From Salinicoccus sp. RF5 (GTDB taxonomy: Bacteria > Bacillota > Bacilli > Staphylococcales > Salinicoccaceae), in assembly GCF_020786625.1 (NCBI RefSeq), contig NZ_JAJGRC010000001.1, positions 868,001-932,000 of the forward strand: DNA of 64,000 bases, in the 5' to 3' direction. The notes below the pieces were generated by a model. That model saw only the letters and a program-made list of their open reading frames with translations, did no database searches and had not been told where the DNA came from. Each line of letters starts with the position of its first letter. Position 1 is the first letter of the stretch. The position numbers and the translations under genes are program-made. Shown here in pieces: positions 8,314-17,444 of the stretch.

Positions 8314-9504
8314 CTATAAATCAGTAAAGTTTTTGATTATGAAAGTATCATTCTCAGGTTGATAAATCAGATCGTAGCCAGTAATGAATACATGAGTGCC
8401 CTCAAGATTATCATGTGTTCTTTCAGAAGAAACTTCCATATAGATCTGATTACCTTCTTCGCTGTACTCAGTCACTTCAACCGCCCATATTTGCATGTTC
8501 GGGAAATTCTGATTCTGAACATTGCTCCTCAAAGTATTATATATGCTGCTTCCTGCTTCCAGATAACTTTCAACATACGAGAAATCGTCTTCTGTATATG
8601 CCAACTGCAAGTCATTCAAATATTCATTAATGAATGCTTCAGCTGCCGGATCGTGTTCACCATGACTTTCAGTTGAATTTGCCACTTCGGTTTCTTCTGG
8701 CTTCACGGTGGATGTTGATCCATCTCTATTGTATATGAACTCTTCATGCCCCTCTATATCCGCCAATCTTTTTCCCTCATATATATCTAGAAAGTCATTC
8801 AGATAAGGGTTCTCCCATGACTCTCCATTGAAACCTTCATAGCTGACGGCAATCGCTTTTAAGGTATGGATATTATCAATGTCAGAATCTATGCCGAAAC
8901 CATAATCCCTTCCATGTACTTCACCAGGGGCAACGTTTATCGCTTCGCCAGTGCCCCCATGGAAATATGAACCATCCGAGAAATCTATATCTCCCTTCAG
9001 GCGTACAGGTAGACCGTTCTTGTCCCATGCAACAAATCCATAAGTCATATTTTTTATATCAACATTTGAATTATTCCTGATGATCGCTGAAAGCATGTCA
9101 GGATATAGATTTTTATATTCTGAATCCTGTATGATATAATCCACATCTTCTACAACCAGTTCCTGATTCATGAGTTCCTCTTCGAGCTTTTCTGCAGTCA
9201 TATCCCCCGGAGAAGCGGTCTGCTTATTCTTTGCAGTAGATGTTTCCGTTTCTTCCTCAGGCTCCTCATCTTCAACTGATTTATCCTGTCTTTTGCTCTC
9301 CTCAACTTTTTCACTTTCTTCTTCTGTTGATTCCTTGTCTTCCTCACTCTTTTCTTCTGTGGCTTCCTCACTGGTCGCTTCCTCTTTTGAGTCCGCAACT
9401 ACTTCTTCCGACGGCTCTTCTGTCTGGTTTACGTAGATCATCCCAAGGAACACGAAAATGCCAAGGAGCAGGAAGACAATTAATCCAAGCATTACATTTT
9501 TCAT
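8314..9504 (-). CDS. Membrane-anchored surface protein with DUF5780 and TcaA-like NTF2 domains
   Basis: 396 residues: N-terminal anchor (~4-26, VMLGLIVFLLLGIFVFLGMIY); a very acidic Glu/Ser/Thr linker (~28-100); a beta domain (~125-240) with SAIIRNNSNVDIKNMTYG and VAWDKNGLPVRLKG typical of DUF5780; and a C-terminal domain (~285-396) containing AAEAFINEYLNDLQLAYTED, VESYLEAGSSIYNTL and IKNFTDL, resembling the NTF2-like tail of TcaA. Extracellular, cell-wall-proximal location expected. Single gene, divergent from the kinase-fold gene at 9616. Confidence 0.75.
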   Translation of the reverse strand: MKNVMLGLIVFLLLGIFVFLGMIYVNQTEEPSEEVVADSKEEATSEEATEEKSEEDKESTEEESEKVEESKRQDKSVEDEEPEEETETSTAKNKQTASPGDMTAEKLEEELMNQELVVEDVDYIIQDSEYKNLYPDMLSAIIRNNSNVDIKNMTYGFVAWDKNGLPVRLKGDIDFSDGSYFHGGTGEAINVAPGEVHGRDYGFGIDSDIDNIHTLKAIAVSYEGFNGESWENPYLNDFLDIYEGKRLADIEGHEEFIYNRDGSTSTVKPEETEVANSTESHGEHDPAAEAFINEYLNDLQLAYTEDDFSYVESYLEAGSSIYNTLRSNVQNQNFPNMQIWAVEVTEYSEEGNQIYMEVSSERTHDNLEGTHVFITGYDLIYQPENDTFIIKNFTDL

Positions 9505-9615
9505 CAGTTTCCGCCCTTTCTATTTTATACTTGATAGTATACTTATTATAATCTCAAAAGACGGAATTTGATATACAATATTTTACATAGAATCTAACTC
9601 AAAAAAGGAGATACC

Positions 9616-10512
9616 ATGCATACAATCAGGAATTCATTCCCGTACCTCAACATCCATCATATTGAGAAACTGGATAAAGGTTGGTCCGACGACGATAAGT
9701 ACATCCTCCATGTTGACGATGAAAAGTATCTGCTCCGCCTCAGCAATCTGGATCAAAAGGATTTCAAGATCCGCGAATATGAACTGATCCGGAAATGCTA
9801 TGAAGCCGGACTGCCTGTGCAGAAGCCGATTGAGCATGGGGAAGCAGACGGCCATTACTACCTCCTGCTCCAATGGATTGATGGTCAGGAGGCAGCTATC
9901 ATACTTCCTGAACTGCCTGAATCTGAACAGTACAGATTGGGGATTGAAGCAGGGAGGCATTTATGGAAGCTTCATCAGATGGATGTGCAACAGCCTGAAG
10001 AATCCTGGGAGTCGAAGATGAACAGGAAAATTGACCGGAAAATCATTATGTACAACGAATGCGGCTATAAATTCGAAAAGGGCCACCTGTTCCTGGAATA
10101 TATAGAAGCACACCGCCATCTCCTCCAGAAACGCAGACAGGTCCTCCATCACGGAGACTACCATGTCGGCAATATGATCATCGATGCTGACTATAATCTT
10201 CACATCATAGATTCCAACAGGCATGATGTCGGTGAACCATGGGAGGAGTTCAACCGGATCGTCTGGAGTGCCCAGGCAAGTCCAGCTTTCGCTTCGGGAC
10301 AGATAAATGGTTATTTCAGTGACGATGTTCCTGAAACCTTCTGGCGGCTGCTCCTCCTCTATATCAGTGCGAATATGCTGTCGTCCCTTCCTTGGGGCGT
10401 TCCATTCGGACAGGCACAGATTGAAATATTCATGGCACAGGCCGATGAAATCCTGGACTGGTACGATGATTTACGGACAGTCATTCCTTCCTGGTATCGC
10501 AGTTTTTCGTAA
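9616..10512 (+). CDS. Aminoglycoside phosphotransferase/choline kinase-fold protein
   Basis: 298 residues, APH family fold. N-lobe: KYLLRLSN with the ATP-binding Lys. Catalytic loop: VLHHGDYHVGNMIID (Brenner motif HGDxHxxN). Metal Asp: HIIDSNRHDVGEPWEEFNR. Phosphorylates a small-molecule hydroxyl with ATP; substrate unknown, and homologues are often mere relatives rather than resistance enzymes. AAAGGAG lies 7 nt before ATG 9616. Confidence 0.85.
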   Translation: MHTIRNSFPYLNIHHIEKLDKGWSDDDKYILHVDDEKYLLRLSNLDQKDFKIREYELIRKCYEAGLPVQKPIEHGEADGHYYLLLQWIDGQEAAIILPELPESEQYRLGIEAGRHLWKLHQMDVQQPEESWESKMNRKIDRKIIMYNECGYKFEKGHLFLEYIEAHRHLLQKRRQVLHHGDYHVGNMIIDADYNLHIIDSNRHDVGEPWEEFNRIVWSAQASPAFASGQINGYFSDDVPETFWRLLLLYISANMLSSLPWGVPFGQAQIEIFMAQADEILDWYDDLRTVIPSWYRSFS

Positions 10513-10530
10513 CGCAACCATTTTTGCACT

Positions 10531-10559
10531 AAAAAAGCCATCCCCTTCCGGGAATGGCC
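10531..10559 (-). terminator. Intrinsic terminator of the GlsB-type gene
   Basis: Minus-strand hairpin GCCATTCCCGGAAGGGGATGGC followed by TTTTTT, just beyond the stop at 10571. Confidence 0.85.
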
Positions 10560-10570
10560 TATCTTTTCGT

Positions 10571-10831
10571 CTATGCTCTTTTGTTTCCGCCAAGCGCCTT
10601 CATGATGAAGGATACGATCAGAATCAGTATGATGGCACCTAACAGTCCACCAATGATGCTGACGCCGCCGAGTTCTGGACCAAAGCTCAGTCCAAGTGCA
10701 TTTGCCAGTGAAGCACCGACAAGTCCTGCGATGATGTTACCGATGATACCGAATGGTACATCTTTTCCGAGAATAAGACCGGCGAGCCATCCGATGATGC
10801 CGCCTACGATCAATGTAATAATCCAACCCAT
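10571..10831 (-). CDS. GlsB/YeaQ/YmgE family stress-response membrane protein
   Basis: 86 residues with three glycine-rich hydrophobic segments: GWIITLIVGGIIGWLAGLIL, IIGNIIAGLVGASLANALG and VSIIGGLLGAIILILIVSF. Length and the GWxAG..GG spacing match the transglycosylase-associated (PF04226) family. Stress-induced in many bacteria, role unclear. GGAGG precedes the ATG and a SigB-type promoter (10883-10907) lies 50 bp upstream. Confidence 0.93.
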   Translation of the reverse strand: MGWIITLIVGGIIGWLAGLILGKDVPFGIIGNIIAGLVGASLANALGLSFGPELGGVSIIGGLLGAIILILIVSFIMKALGGNKRA

Positions 10832-10882
10832 TAGTAAAACCTCCGTGAAATTTTTAATATTATAACTGAATACATGAATTAG

Positions 10883-10907
10883 ATACCCCGGATATTCACT
10901 CCAAAAC
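10883..10907 (-). promoter_or_regulatory. SigB-type promoter of the GlsB-family gene
   Basis: On the minus strand GTTTTG (10902-10907), a 13-bp spacer, then GGGTAT (10883-10888). This fits the general-stress sigma-B consensus GTTTWW-N13/14-GGGWAW. The downstream gene belongs to a stress family, which supports it. Confidence 0.8.
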
Positions 10908-10990
10908 TTAAAAATCCACGATGTAAATACTTGTCATCAAACGGTAATCCCCATGTAATAAATCTGAAAATGGCGTCCAGACATAAAATA

Positions 10991-11020
10991 AGGGCAGGAG
11001 ATTGAAATATCTCCTGCCCT
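10991..11020. terminator. Terminator hairpin after teichoic acid genes
   Basis: 12-bp stem AGGGCAGGAGAT / ATCTCCTGCCCT. On the minus strand it is followed by TATTTTATG. Six bases past the stop at 11026. Confidence 0.8.
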
Positions 11021-11025
11021 TTCAT

Positions 11026-13146
11026 CTATTCCTCAAACACCGCTTCCACGACCTTTTCAGACGCCCTGCCGTCATCCCAACTGCAGAAGCGATCGTAGAA
11101 TGCGTCGTATCTTTCCTGATATTCTTCCTCGATCTCGCCGATGTTTTCTATCGCATCGACGACTGCGTCATTCGTCATCAGCAGCGGCCCAGGGAGCTCG
11201 GTCTCCATATCGATATAGAACCCGCGCAGCTGTTCTCCGTACTTTTCGATGTCATACGTAAAGAAGAGCACCGGCCGCCTGAGGTTGGCGTAGTCGAAGA
11301 AGACGGATGAATAGTCTGTGATGAGCATATCCGAGGCGAGGTACAGTTCGCTGACGTCATCGTATTTGGAGACGTCGTATGCGAAGTCTTCCAGGCCGGT
11401 GAGGTTCATCTTGGAAGCAACGACATAGTGCATCCTGAGGAGGATGATGTATTCCTCGCCGAACTTCTCCTTGAGACGCTCCAGATCCAGCTGCATCGAG
11501 AATTTGTATTTTCCCACCTTATAGTATTCATCATCCCGCCACGTCGGTGCGTAGAGGATGACCTTTTTATCCTTCGGCAGTCCGAGCTTCTCCTTGATGT
11601 CCTGGATGATGACGGGGTTGTCGTCGGTCATCAGGATATCGTTCCTCGGATATCCGGTCTCGAGCATGGTGTTGGTGAACCAGAATGCCCGTTTGAAGAT
11701 GGCAGATGAGTACGCATTCGGAGCGATGAGGTAGTCCCACTTGTCGGTCTCCCTGCTGAAATTCCGTTTGTAACGGGCAGCGTCTGTCCCCGGCATATGT
11801 ACCGAATCCATATCCCCTGCGAGCCGCTTGAGTGGCGTGCCATGCCAAGTCTGCAGATATTTCTGACCTTCCCTCTTGATGTAGCTGTTCGGCATCCTGA
11901 CATTGCTGACGATGTATTTCGCCCGCGCCATATAATAGTAGTATTTCAGCGAGAACCGTTTCACGGTCACGGGGTCGCCGGGGAGCTTTTGCTTCTTGTT
12001 CAGCACCCAGATGTATTTATATCCCCCCCGGCTCCTCAGCATCTGCTGGTATATATACTTGGGGCTGTCGGAATAGGCTTTCCCCTGGAAACTCTCAAAT
12101 ACCACCACGTCCTCCATCAGTCCCATCTTTTTGAACAATCGCTTATAGATGAACTCCTTGCGCCCCTTCTTCGAGGAAATGGCTCTCCGAACGTCACGCA
12201 GAAGATGGTGGAAATTGCTGAGCCTTTTGAATGTGCCCACTTTATTTGTCTGGATAGCCTTGATATCATTCACCAGTACTCTGTCCTTATTGCGCAGCAC
12301 CCTTGGATTTATCTTCTGGATGCTTTCAGCCAGTCCTTTAAAGTGCGCATCAATCTCGGAGTCATCCTTGAATTTGACAACCAGATGCTTGCGATAGAAG
12401 TTCAGCAGTGTATTGTCCAGGAAATTTTCCGCTTCTGTGCTCAATTCCAACTGTTTCAGACGGTTGTAGATGGCAAACAGATCTTCCATACGTTGCTCCA
12501 CAGGTAATTGTCGCAGAGAGGGATGGGTGACCGGGTCATTCCTCCGCCTTCTGAAATAGATTGCTTCATGTACATACGGCACCACTTCTACGGCTTCCAG
12601 CAGTGGAATCATGAACATGAGGTCCGAGTATGTCTGATGACTATCATCAAACCTCAATTCCAGACGGTCTATGAAGGCCTTTGAAATGAGGAATCCCAAG
12701 GCAGAATGGTTTCTGATAAGCTTGTATCGGTTCCGATGGAATATTCCCAACTTATTCGTACCCGACATGATGATGACGAAGCTTGATCCGAAGTCGGTCT
12801 TCTGCATCTTGGTCCTGATCAAAGGATGGTCCTTTATATTTTGGACAAGCAGTTCCAAAGTATTTTCAGAAATATAGTCATCACTATCTAGAAAATATAC
12901 ATATTCACCTCCTACAGCATCAATGCCGATGTTGCGGGCGGCGCCTGCCGTAATGTCCTTAGGCGTTTCGATGAAGCGGAATCGCGCGTCGTCAAGGTAT
13001 TTCCGCCCTACCACCCGCTTCAGCGCATCGATGTCAGAATGAAGCACCAGGGCTTCGAAATCTGTATGGGTTTGGGCTTCGACCGATTCGAGTGCCCTAT
13101 CGATATAGTTTTCGTTCTTTTCTGCAGGTATAATGATGGAAATCAT
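11026..13146 (-). CDS. Fusion: GT2 glycosyltransferase + CDP-glycerol glycerophosphotransferase (TagF/TarF-like)
   Basis: 706 residues, two enzymes in one. Residues 1-~230 are a GT-A (GT2) domain: ISIIIPAEKNENYIDRALES, AGAARNIGIDA and the DxD-type LDSDDYI. Residues ~345-706 are the Glyphos_transf domain: FESFQGKAYSDSPKYI, TWHGTPLK (catalytic His), ILYAPTWRDDEYY, RMHYVV and LITDYSSVFFDYA. It should add glycerol-phosphate units from CDP-glycerol to a teichoic or capsular polymer and also transfer a sugar, at the inner membrane face. Its ATG directly follows the stop of the upstream gene (TAG-ATG), so translation is coupled. Confidence 0.9.
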   Translation of the reverse strand: MISIIIPAEKNENYIDRALESVEAQTHTDFEALVLHSDIDALKRVVGRKYLDDARFRFIETPKDITAGAARNIGIDAVGGEYVYFLDSDDYISENTLELLVQNIKDHPLIRTKMQKTDFGSSFVIIMSGTNKLGIFHRNRYKLIRNHSALGFLISKAFIDRLELRFDDSHQTYSDLMFMIPLLEAVEVVPYVHEAIYFRRRRNDPVTHPSLRQLPVEQRMEDLFAIYNRLKQLELSTEAENFLDNTLLNFYRKHLVVKFKDDSEIDAHFKGLAESIQKINPRVLRNKDRVLVNDIKAIQTNKVGTFKRLSNFHHLLRDVRRAISSKKGRKEFIYKRLFKKMGLMEDVVVFESFQGKAYSDSPKYIYQQMLRSRGGYKYIWVLNKKQKLPGDPVTVKRFSLKYYYYMARAKYIVSNVRMPNSYIKREGQKYLQTWHGTPLKRLAGDMDSVHMPGTDAARYKRNFSRETDKWDYLIAPNAYSSAIFKRAFWFTNTMLETGYPRNDILMTDDNPVIIQDIKEKLGLPKDKKVILYAPTWRDDEYYKVGKYKFSMQLDLERLKEKFGEEYIILLRMHYVVASKMNLTGLEDFAYDVSKYDDVSELYLASDMLITDYSSVFFDYANLRRPVLFFTYDIEKYGEQLRGFYIDMETELPGPLLMTNDAVVDAIENIGEIEEEYQERYDAFYDRFCSWDDGRASEKVVEAVFEE

Positions 13147-14748
13147 CTATTCCTCTGCACCTCTACTTTCCTCGTTCTCCAAAAGGTGGTCCACCAGGGA
13201 GAACCATTTATTTTGATAACTTTCTATGCTGAATTTAGTCCGCATCGTGTGGCCTGCGGCGATGCCCATATTCCTCGTCTCTTCAGGATTCTGGAGCATA
13301 TGGATCATCCTTTCGGCAAGCGCCGCCGTATCGCCTTTTCTGATCAGGTAGCCGTTCTCCCCATCTTCGATCATATCCGACGGGCCATACCGGATGTCAT
13401 AACTGACGACCGGGGTCTCGTTGACCATGCTTTCCATGACGGAGAGCGAGAAGCCTTCCGCCTTCGACGTGACGACGGAAAGCGCACCGGAACGGTAGAC
13501 GTCCCCGGGGTGCTGGGTGTAGCCCTTCACCTTCACGCTGTCTTCAAGGCCGAGCTTCTTGATCAGGTCCTTGTACTCCTGCTTCTTATCGCCACTCCCC
13601 CATATTTCGAGCGTCGCTTCCGGCACAGCGGCCACCACCTCTTTGAAGGCCTTGATGGTGTGGTCGATGCTCTTGATGCTGGAGAAGCGGGAGACGATGA
13701 CGACCTTCTTCATATCCCGTTCGATCTTCCGGGTGCGCTGCTGCACATTGTTGAGGAGGGTACGCACGCCAGTGATCTTCGGCGGACCCGGGTTATAATA
13801 GTTCGGCACGACGAACACCTTCTCCGGGTGTCCGAAGCGCTCGACGATGTCCTGCCGCTGCTTCTCCGTCAGGACGACGAGACCATCGACGTCCTTGACG
13901 CTCTCGACGGCATACTTGTTGCGGCGGTTGAGTTCCGATGCGGGATCATCCGGATTGCGCAGGTGGTTGCTGTGGGGGCGGATGAGGCCCTTCACCTTCT
14001 CGTCATCGAGCAGCACCACGAGCTCATCCGTTGGCCGTGTATCCGAGATGACCACTGTCTCGCGGTCCGATTCCGCGAGGACCTGGTCCAGCCAGTCCTT
14101 CCTGTACGGCGTCTGGTCCCCGTCGGTTTCGGAGAGCACCCTGTCGTCCTCGCCGAAGTTCTTGACCTGGGTGACCTTGCCCGTCTCAGGGTCGTGATAT
14201 ATCGTGAGGATCACCTTGCCCCTTCGATTGTAGAAGTGCTCCTCCATCACTTTGTTCTCTTCTGGGGTGAAGTACTGGAGGCGTGTCATATTACCATAAT
14301 AATCGATATATTCTCTGCGTTCACGCCGTTCGTGTGCATCAAAATAATCGATGAAATCAAGGGTGTCGTCCTCCCTCAGGGAAATGTACTTCATATACGC
14401 GTCGTCCTGGTACAGCCTGTAGGCATTGTGCTTCGGACGCTTTGACACCTTATAGTCCTTTTCATACTCCGAGATGTCGACCTTGACGCGCTTCTGGCGT
14501 ATCCTGTCCGTCGGCCTGTACAGTGCACGTTCATGGAACAGGTTGCGGATGTGCACATTTTTGCTGACCTTGCCCATGCGCACAAGCTTTTTGCAGATGA
14601 CCGGGAAGCGCGGGTCATATTTGAACGTCAGAAGTTCGGTCTCATAACCGGCATCGGCGAAAGTGCTCGCCTGCCGCAAGGACGCGTGCGTGAGCCCGCC
14701 CCGGTTCACATCCACGGAATTGAGTAAAAACAAGATTCTCGGTTTCAT
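13147..14748 (-). CDS. GT4 glycosyltransferase, TagE/TarM-like poly(glycerol-phosphate) glucosyltransferase
   Basis: 533 residues. N-terminal GT-B lobe begins ILFLLNSVDVNRGGLTHA, as in TagE/TarM with their beta-rich (DUF1975-like) insert (~residues 85-230, YFTPEENKVMEEHFYNRRG). The C-terminal nucleotide-sugar lobe (~350-520) has VVIVSRFSSIKSIDHTIKAF, LEIWGSGD and the E-x7-E motif in EGFSLSVMESM. Expected to glycosylate wall teichoic acid glycerol-phosphate from a UDP-sugar. Two-gene operon with the TagF-like fusion downstream. Confidence 0.88.
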   Translation of the reverse strand: MKPRILFLLNSVDVNRGGLTHASLRQASTFADAGYETELLTFKYDPRFPVICKKLVRMGKVSKNVHIRNLFHERALYRPTDRIRQKRVKVDISEYEKDYKVSKRPKHNAYRLYQDDAYMKYISLREDDTLDFIDYFDAHERRERREYIDYYGNMTRLQYFTPEENKVMEEHFYNRRGKVILTIYHDPETGKVTQVKNFGEDDRVLSETDGDQTPYRKDWLDQVLAESDRETVVISDTRPTDELVVLLDDEKVKGLIRPHSNHLRNPDDPASELNRRNKYAVESVKDVDGLVVLTEKQRQDIVERFGHPEKVFVVPNYYNPGPPKITGVRTLLNNVQQRTRKIERDMKKVVIVSRFSSIKSIDHTIKAFKEVVAAVPEATLEIWGSGDKKQEYKDLIKKLGLEDSVKVKGYTQHPGDVYRSGALSVVTSKAEGFSLSVMESMVNETPVVSYDIRYGPSDMIEDGENGYLIRKGDTAALAERMIHMLQNPEETRNMGIAAGHTMRTKFSIESYQNKWFSLVDHLLENEESRGAEE

Positions 14749-14862
14749 AGGATCACCCTTTTTCCGGCTCTTTATTTGAATACATGCAGTGTATATTAAT
14801 CCAATTATATATCAAATGGAAAGAAATAAGAAAGTCATGTGCCGATTCCCCTTGCCTCCCCT

Positions 14863-14887
14863 GTTTAACCCTTTCCGACAGGGGTAA
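14863..14887 (+). promoter_or_regulatory. SigB-type promoter of the YsnF-type gene
   Basis: GTTTAA (14863-14868), 13-bp spacer, GGGTAA (14882-14887), a near-perfect sigma-B promoter 55 bp before ATG 14942. Confidence 0.88.
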
Positions 14888-14941
14888 TGAACTACTAAGA
14901 TTGGATGCTTTTGAAGGACACATATACTGGAGGCAGAGTCC

Positions 14942-15865
14942 ATGGGAAGAATTGAAACGTTCGACAATAACAGCGATCTGCTCGGCAGGATTGAACACCT
15001 CAAGCTGAATGGTGTCGATGAGGCACGGATGCTGGTGATATCAAAGGAGAATCTCGATGAGACGCTGCTCAGCCACCTCGACGTCAGGCGCATCAGCACC
15101 GAAGTCGATACTTGGGACCGGATCGTCGCGTGGCTGGCCGACGAGATTCCGGGCGATGAGGTCATCGGCAGCATGCCGCTTACACCGGCTGAACAGAAGC
15201 GGTATACGGAAGAGATTGAAGTGGGCAGACTTCTGCTCCATATTGAAGACAGTGGAAGGATAGGTGATCAGCCAATGAGTGAAAAGGAATCCAGAAGGGT
15301 TGAACGCAGACAGGGTGCATCAGTCGACGAATATGACTACAATACAACCCGCGGTGACATCAACAACATGGAAGATTTCGATAAGGATGAGGACTTGGTT
15401 TCCCGTGCATCCGAGGGCAGGGTGGAAAGTCCGGACCGGGAAAGGCGCATGGATGATGAAGACGAGGAGCGGATGACACTCCGTGAGGAACGCCTCAATG
15501 TCGAGAAGGAGAATGTCCAGGTGGGCGAAGTCGGCGTCGACAAGCATGTGACGACACGGCTTGAAGAGTTCGACGTCCCCGTCGACCGCGAGGAAGTGAC
15601 GGTGGAGCGCCGTCCGGTGGACGGCAATCCGACGCTTGATGTCTACAGCAGGGATGATGCGGGCGACGATGAGAACGTCATGCGCATCCCTCTCACTGAG
15701 GAACGCGTGAAAATCATCAAGGAGACGGTCGTCACTGAAGAGATCGTCATCCGCAAGAATATCGTCACGGAAAACCAGCATATCGCTGAAGAACTCCGCA
15801 AGGAGGAAGTCGACATCTCGGAACACAATAATACGCGTGAAAACTTCGATGACCATAGGAGATAG
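14942..15865 (+). CDS. General stress protein: GSP17M/YflT N-domain + YsnF/AvaK (DUF2382) C-domain
   Basis: 307 residues. Residues 1-~95 resemble general stress protein 17M (IETFDNNSDLLGRIEHLKLNG, ARMLVISKENL). A charged linker follows, then the DUF2382 domain (~175-300) with its repeated signature: MTLREERLNVEKENVQVGEV, FDVPVDREEVTVERRPVDG, RIPLTEERVKIIKETVVTEE and VIRKNIVTENQ. Cytoplasmic; role in stress unknown. GGAGG before ATG and a SigB promoter make stress induction very likely. Confidence 0.92.
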   Translation: MGRIETFDNNSDLLGRIEHLKLNGVDEARMLVISKENLDETLLSHLDVRRISTEVDTWDRIVAWLADEIPGDEVIGSMPLTPAEQKRYTEEIEVGRLLLHIEDSGRIGDQPMSEKESRRVERRQGASVDEYDYNTTRGDINNMEDFDKDEDLVSRASEGRVESPDRERRMDDEDEERMTLREERLNVEKENVQVGEVGVDKHVTTRLEEFDVPVDREEVTVERRPVDGNPTLDVYSRDDAGDDENVMRIPLTEERVKIIKETVVTEEIVIRKNIVTENQHIAEELRKEEVDISEHNNTRENFDDHRR

Positions 15866-15867
15866 AC

Positions 15868-15902
15868 AAAAGGGACAGAGCCCCCTCGGCCCTGTCCCTT
15901 TC
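15868..15902. terminator. Bidirectional terminator
   Basis: AAAGGGACAGAG / CCCTGTCCCTTT hairpin between the convergent genes ending at 15865 and 15918. Confidence 0.85.
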
Positions 15903-15917
15903 TTATGCATGGCGCAG

Positions 15918-16682
15918 CTACTGGTCGATGACCTCCACACCTCCCGGCAGATCCAGCCGGAAGAGATCCATCGCCGGCTCGATGCCTTCGACAAGCGTAC
16001 CGACCTCATACTCCATCCGTGCCTCCCCCTGGTCGAGGACCTCCTTCAGTGTCAGCCAATGCTCCGCGTCAATCCAGAGGTCCATCGTCGTCCCGCTCTC
16101 CCGGGCCGCTTCCTTCGGGGTGAAGACGAGGTGGTGGCCTGTGCGGCCGTTGACCGCCTCCTTACCCACCAGTTTGGAATCATGGGACATCCTGTAGCTT
16201 GAGAGGCGCCCCTTCATCGCTTCCGATGGTGAGGGCAGGCTCGACCCTTTGACGAAATTGCCCGTCCGCACTGCGGTATCCTCCCCCTCCGTATAGAGCA
16301 TCGAATGCTCATCATTGCCCACAATGTACTGGATCGGCACATCCGCCTGCTCCACCTCCTTGCGGAAATAAAGTTCCCCATCCTTCCAATAGAACCATTC
16401 GCGTGTCAGCGTTTCGTCGGTCCGGCCGTCCATGTACGTCGTCACCTTCGACTCAAGATAATAGTTTTCCAACTGCTGATCCACCTCCGATGCGTTCTCG
16501 AGCACTGCCTCCTTGCTGATGTCTTCCGATGCTTGGGTCTGATTTCTTGAGGACGCCGTCTTCTCCGTCTTATCCTCGGTCTGCTGATCCATTGGAGCAC
16601 CTGCTCCCTCTTCTGATGTGCAGGCCCCGAGCATCAGCAGCAGGACTGCAGCCAAGACCACTGTAATGAACTTCCGGCCCAT
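15918..16682 (-). CDS. Lipoprotein, LolA-like/DUF6612-like (paralogue of the one at 47487)
   Basis: 254 residues. Signal peptide with lipobox LLLMLGACTSEEG (Cys ~20), a Gln/Thr/Glu linker, then a ~200-residue domain with LENYYLESKVTTYMDG, REWFYWKDGELYFRKEV, SSYRMSHDSKLVGKEAVNG, GHHLVFTPKE and DLPGGVEVIDQ. The beta-sheet layout suggests the LolA/LppX fold that binds lipids or precursors. Start at 16682 (GGAGGGAAGGA upstream) because it places the signal peptide at the N-terminus. Surface lipoprotein; substrate unknown. Confidence 0.8.
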   Translation of the reverse strand: MGRKFITVVLAAVLLLMLGACTSEEGAGAPMDQQTEDKTEKTASSRNQTQASEDISKEAVLENASEVDQQLENYYLESKVTTYMDGRTDETLTREWFYWKDGELYFRKEVEQADVPIQYIVGNDEHSMLYTEGEDTAVRTGNFVKGSSLPSPSEAMKGRLSSYRMSHDSKLVGKEAVNGRTGHHLVFTPKEAARESGTTMDLWIDAEHWLTLKEVLDQGEARMEYEVGTLVEGIEPAMDLFRLDLPGGVEVIDQ

Positions 16683-16981
16683 TCCTTCCCTCCTTATCTT
16701 CTCTCCTTCTTTTGAAGTCATAAACTTACTTTATACAATAAAATGAAACCCATTATTACAATTATTAGAAAATAAAGGGAATTATAATGCATTTTATTCA
16801 AATTTATGACAAAATTTAATATATGCATAACTCATCCTTTGGACTCATTTTTCGTACATAAGTACAGGACTATTGATAATTATGATAGCCTGTCGAATAA
16901 TGAAAAGTGAGTAGGCAATTCCCGATGTCCATACACTTTTGTGCCTTTAAGGATAAGAATTTCTGATTGAAGGAGAGAAAT

Positions 16982-17404
16982 ATGAAGCGGTTCATTAAGA
17001 AGCTGAAGCGGCCCAAGTCCGTAAGCATCAAATGGAATAAGCATATCGGAAAAGCCGGACTTGCCTTGAAGAAGGCCCGAGGATCGGCCGCCGCCTTCAT
17101 CCAGCGCAGGCGGGAACAGAGAAGGATCCGGGAGACCGCACGCCACCAGTACTACTGGCAGTTCACGAATGCACAGCTGCAGGAGATGCATGACCGGACG
17201 GATTCGATGCGGACCCAGGGGGCCATCAAGCGGCTGATGAAGCAGCGGGGCTACAAGTACGACTTCGAAGTCGATCTGTTCGTTCCGGACGATGCGTCCA
17301 AGGTGGAAAAGAGCGGTAAGGTCCACCTGCTCGAGAACCGGAAGATCCGAAGCTATGAGGAGATCGAGTCCCAGTTGCGGGCGCGGGAAGAGGAAAAGGG
17401 ATAG
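16982..17404 (+). CDS. Basic cytoplasmic protein, unknown
   Basis: 140 residues, strongly basic N-terminal half (MKRFIKKLKRPKSVSIKWNK, then AAFIQRRREQRRIRET). The C-terminal half is mixed: KRLMKQRGYKYDFEVDLFVP and VHLLENRKIRSYEEIESQL. No membrane segment. GAAGGAG 6 nt before ATG 16982 sets the start. May bind nucleic acid or phospholipid through its N-terminus; this is a guess from charge only. Confidence 0.65.
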   Translation: MKRFIKKLKRPKSVSIKWNKHIGKAGLALKKARGSAAAFIQRRREQRRIRETARHQYYWQFTNAQLQEMHDRTDSMRTQGAIKRLMKQRGYKYDFEVDLFVPDDASKVEKSGKVHLLENRKIRSYEEIESQLRAREEEKG

Positions 17405-17405
17405 A

Positions 17406-17435
17406 CCAAAAAACCCAGGCATCTTTGCCTGGGTT
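17406..17435. terminator. Bidirectional terminator
   Basis: AACCCAGGCA-TCTT-TGCCTGGGTT with a TTTTTTGG tail on the minus strand, between stops at 17404 and 17445. Confidence 0.85.
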
Positions 17436-17444
17436 GATTCATGA

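Noticed and set aside
9616..10512. Aminoglycoside resistance gene
   Set aside because: It has the phosphotransferase fold, but nothing links it to known resistance enzymes and no mobile element is nearby.
13039..14445. 468-aa plus-strand frame opposite the TagE-like gene
   Set aside because: Antisense to a gene with clear family motifs; composition (Arg/His/Val-rich) is typical of a shadow frame in GC-richer DNA.
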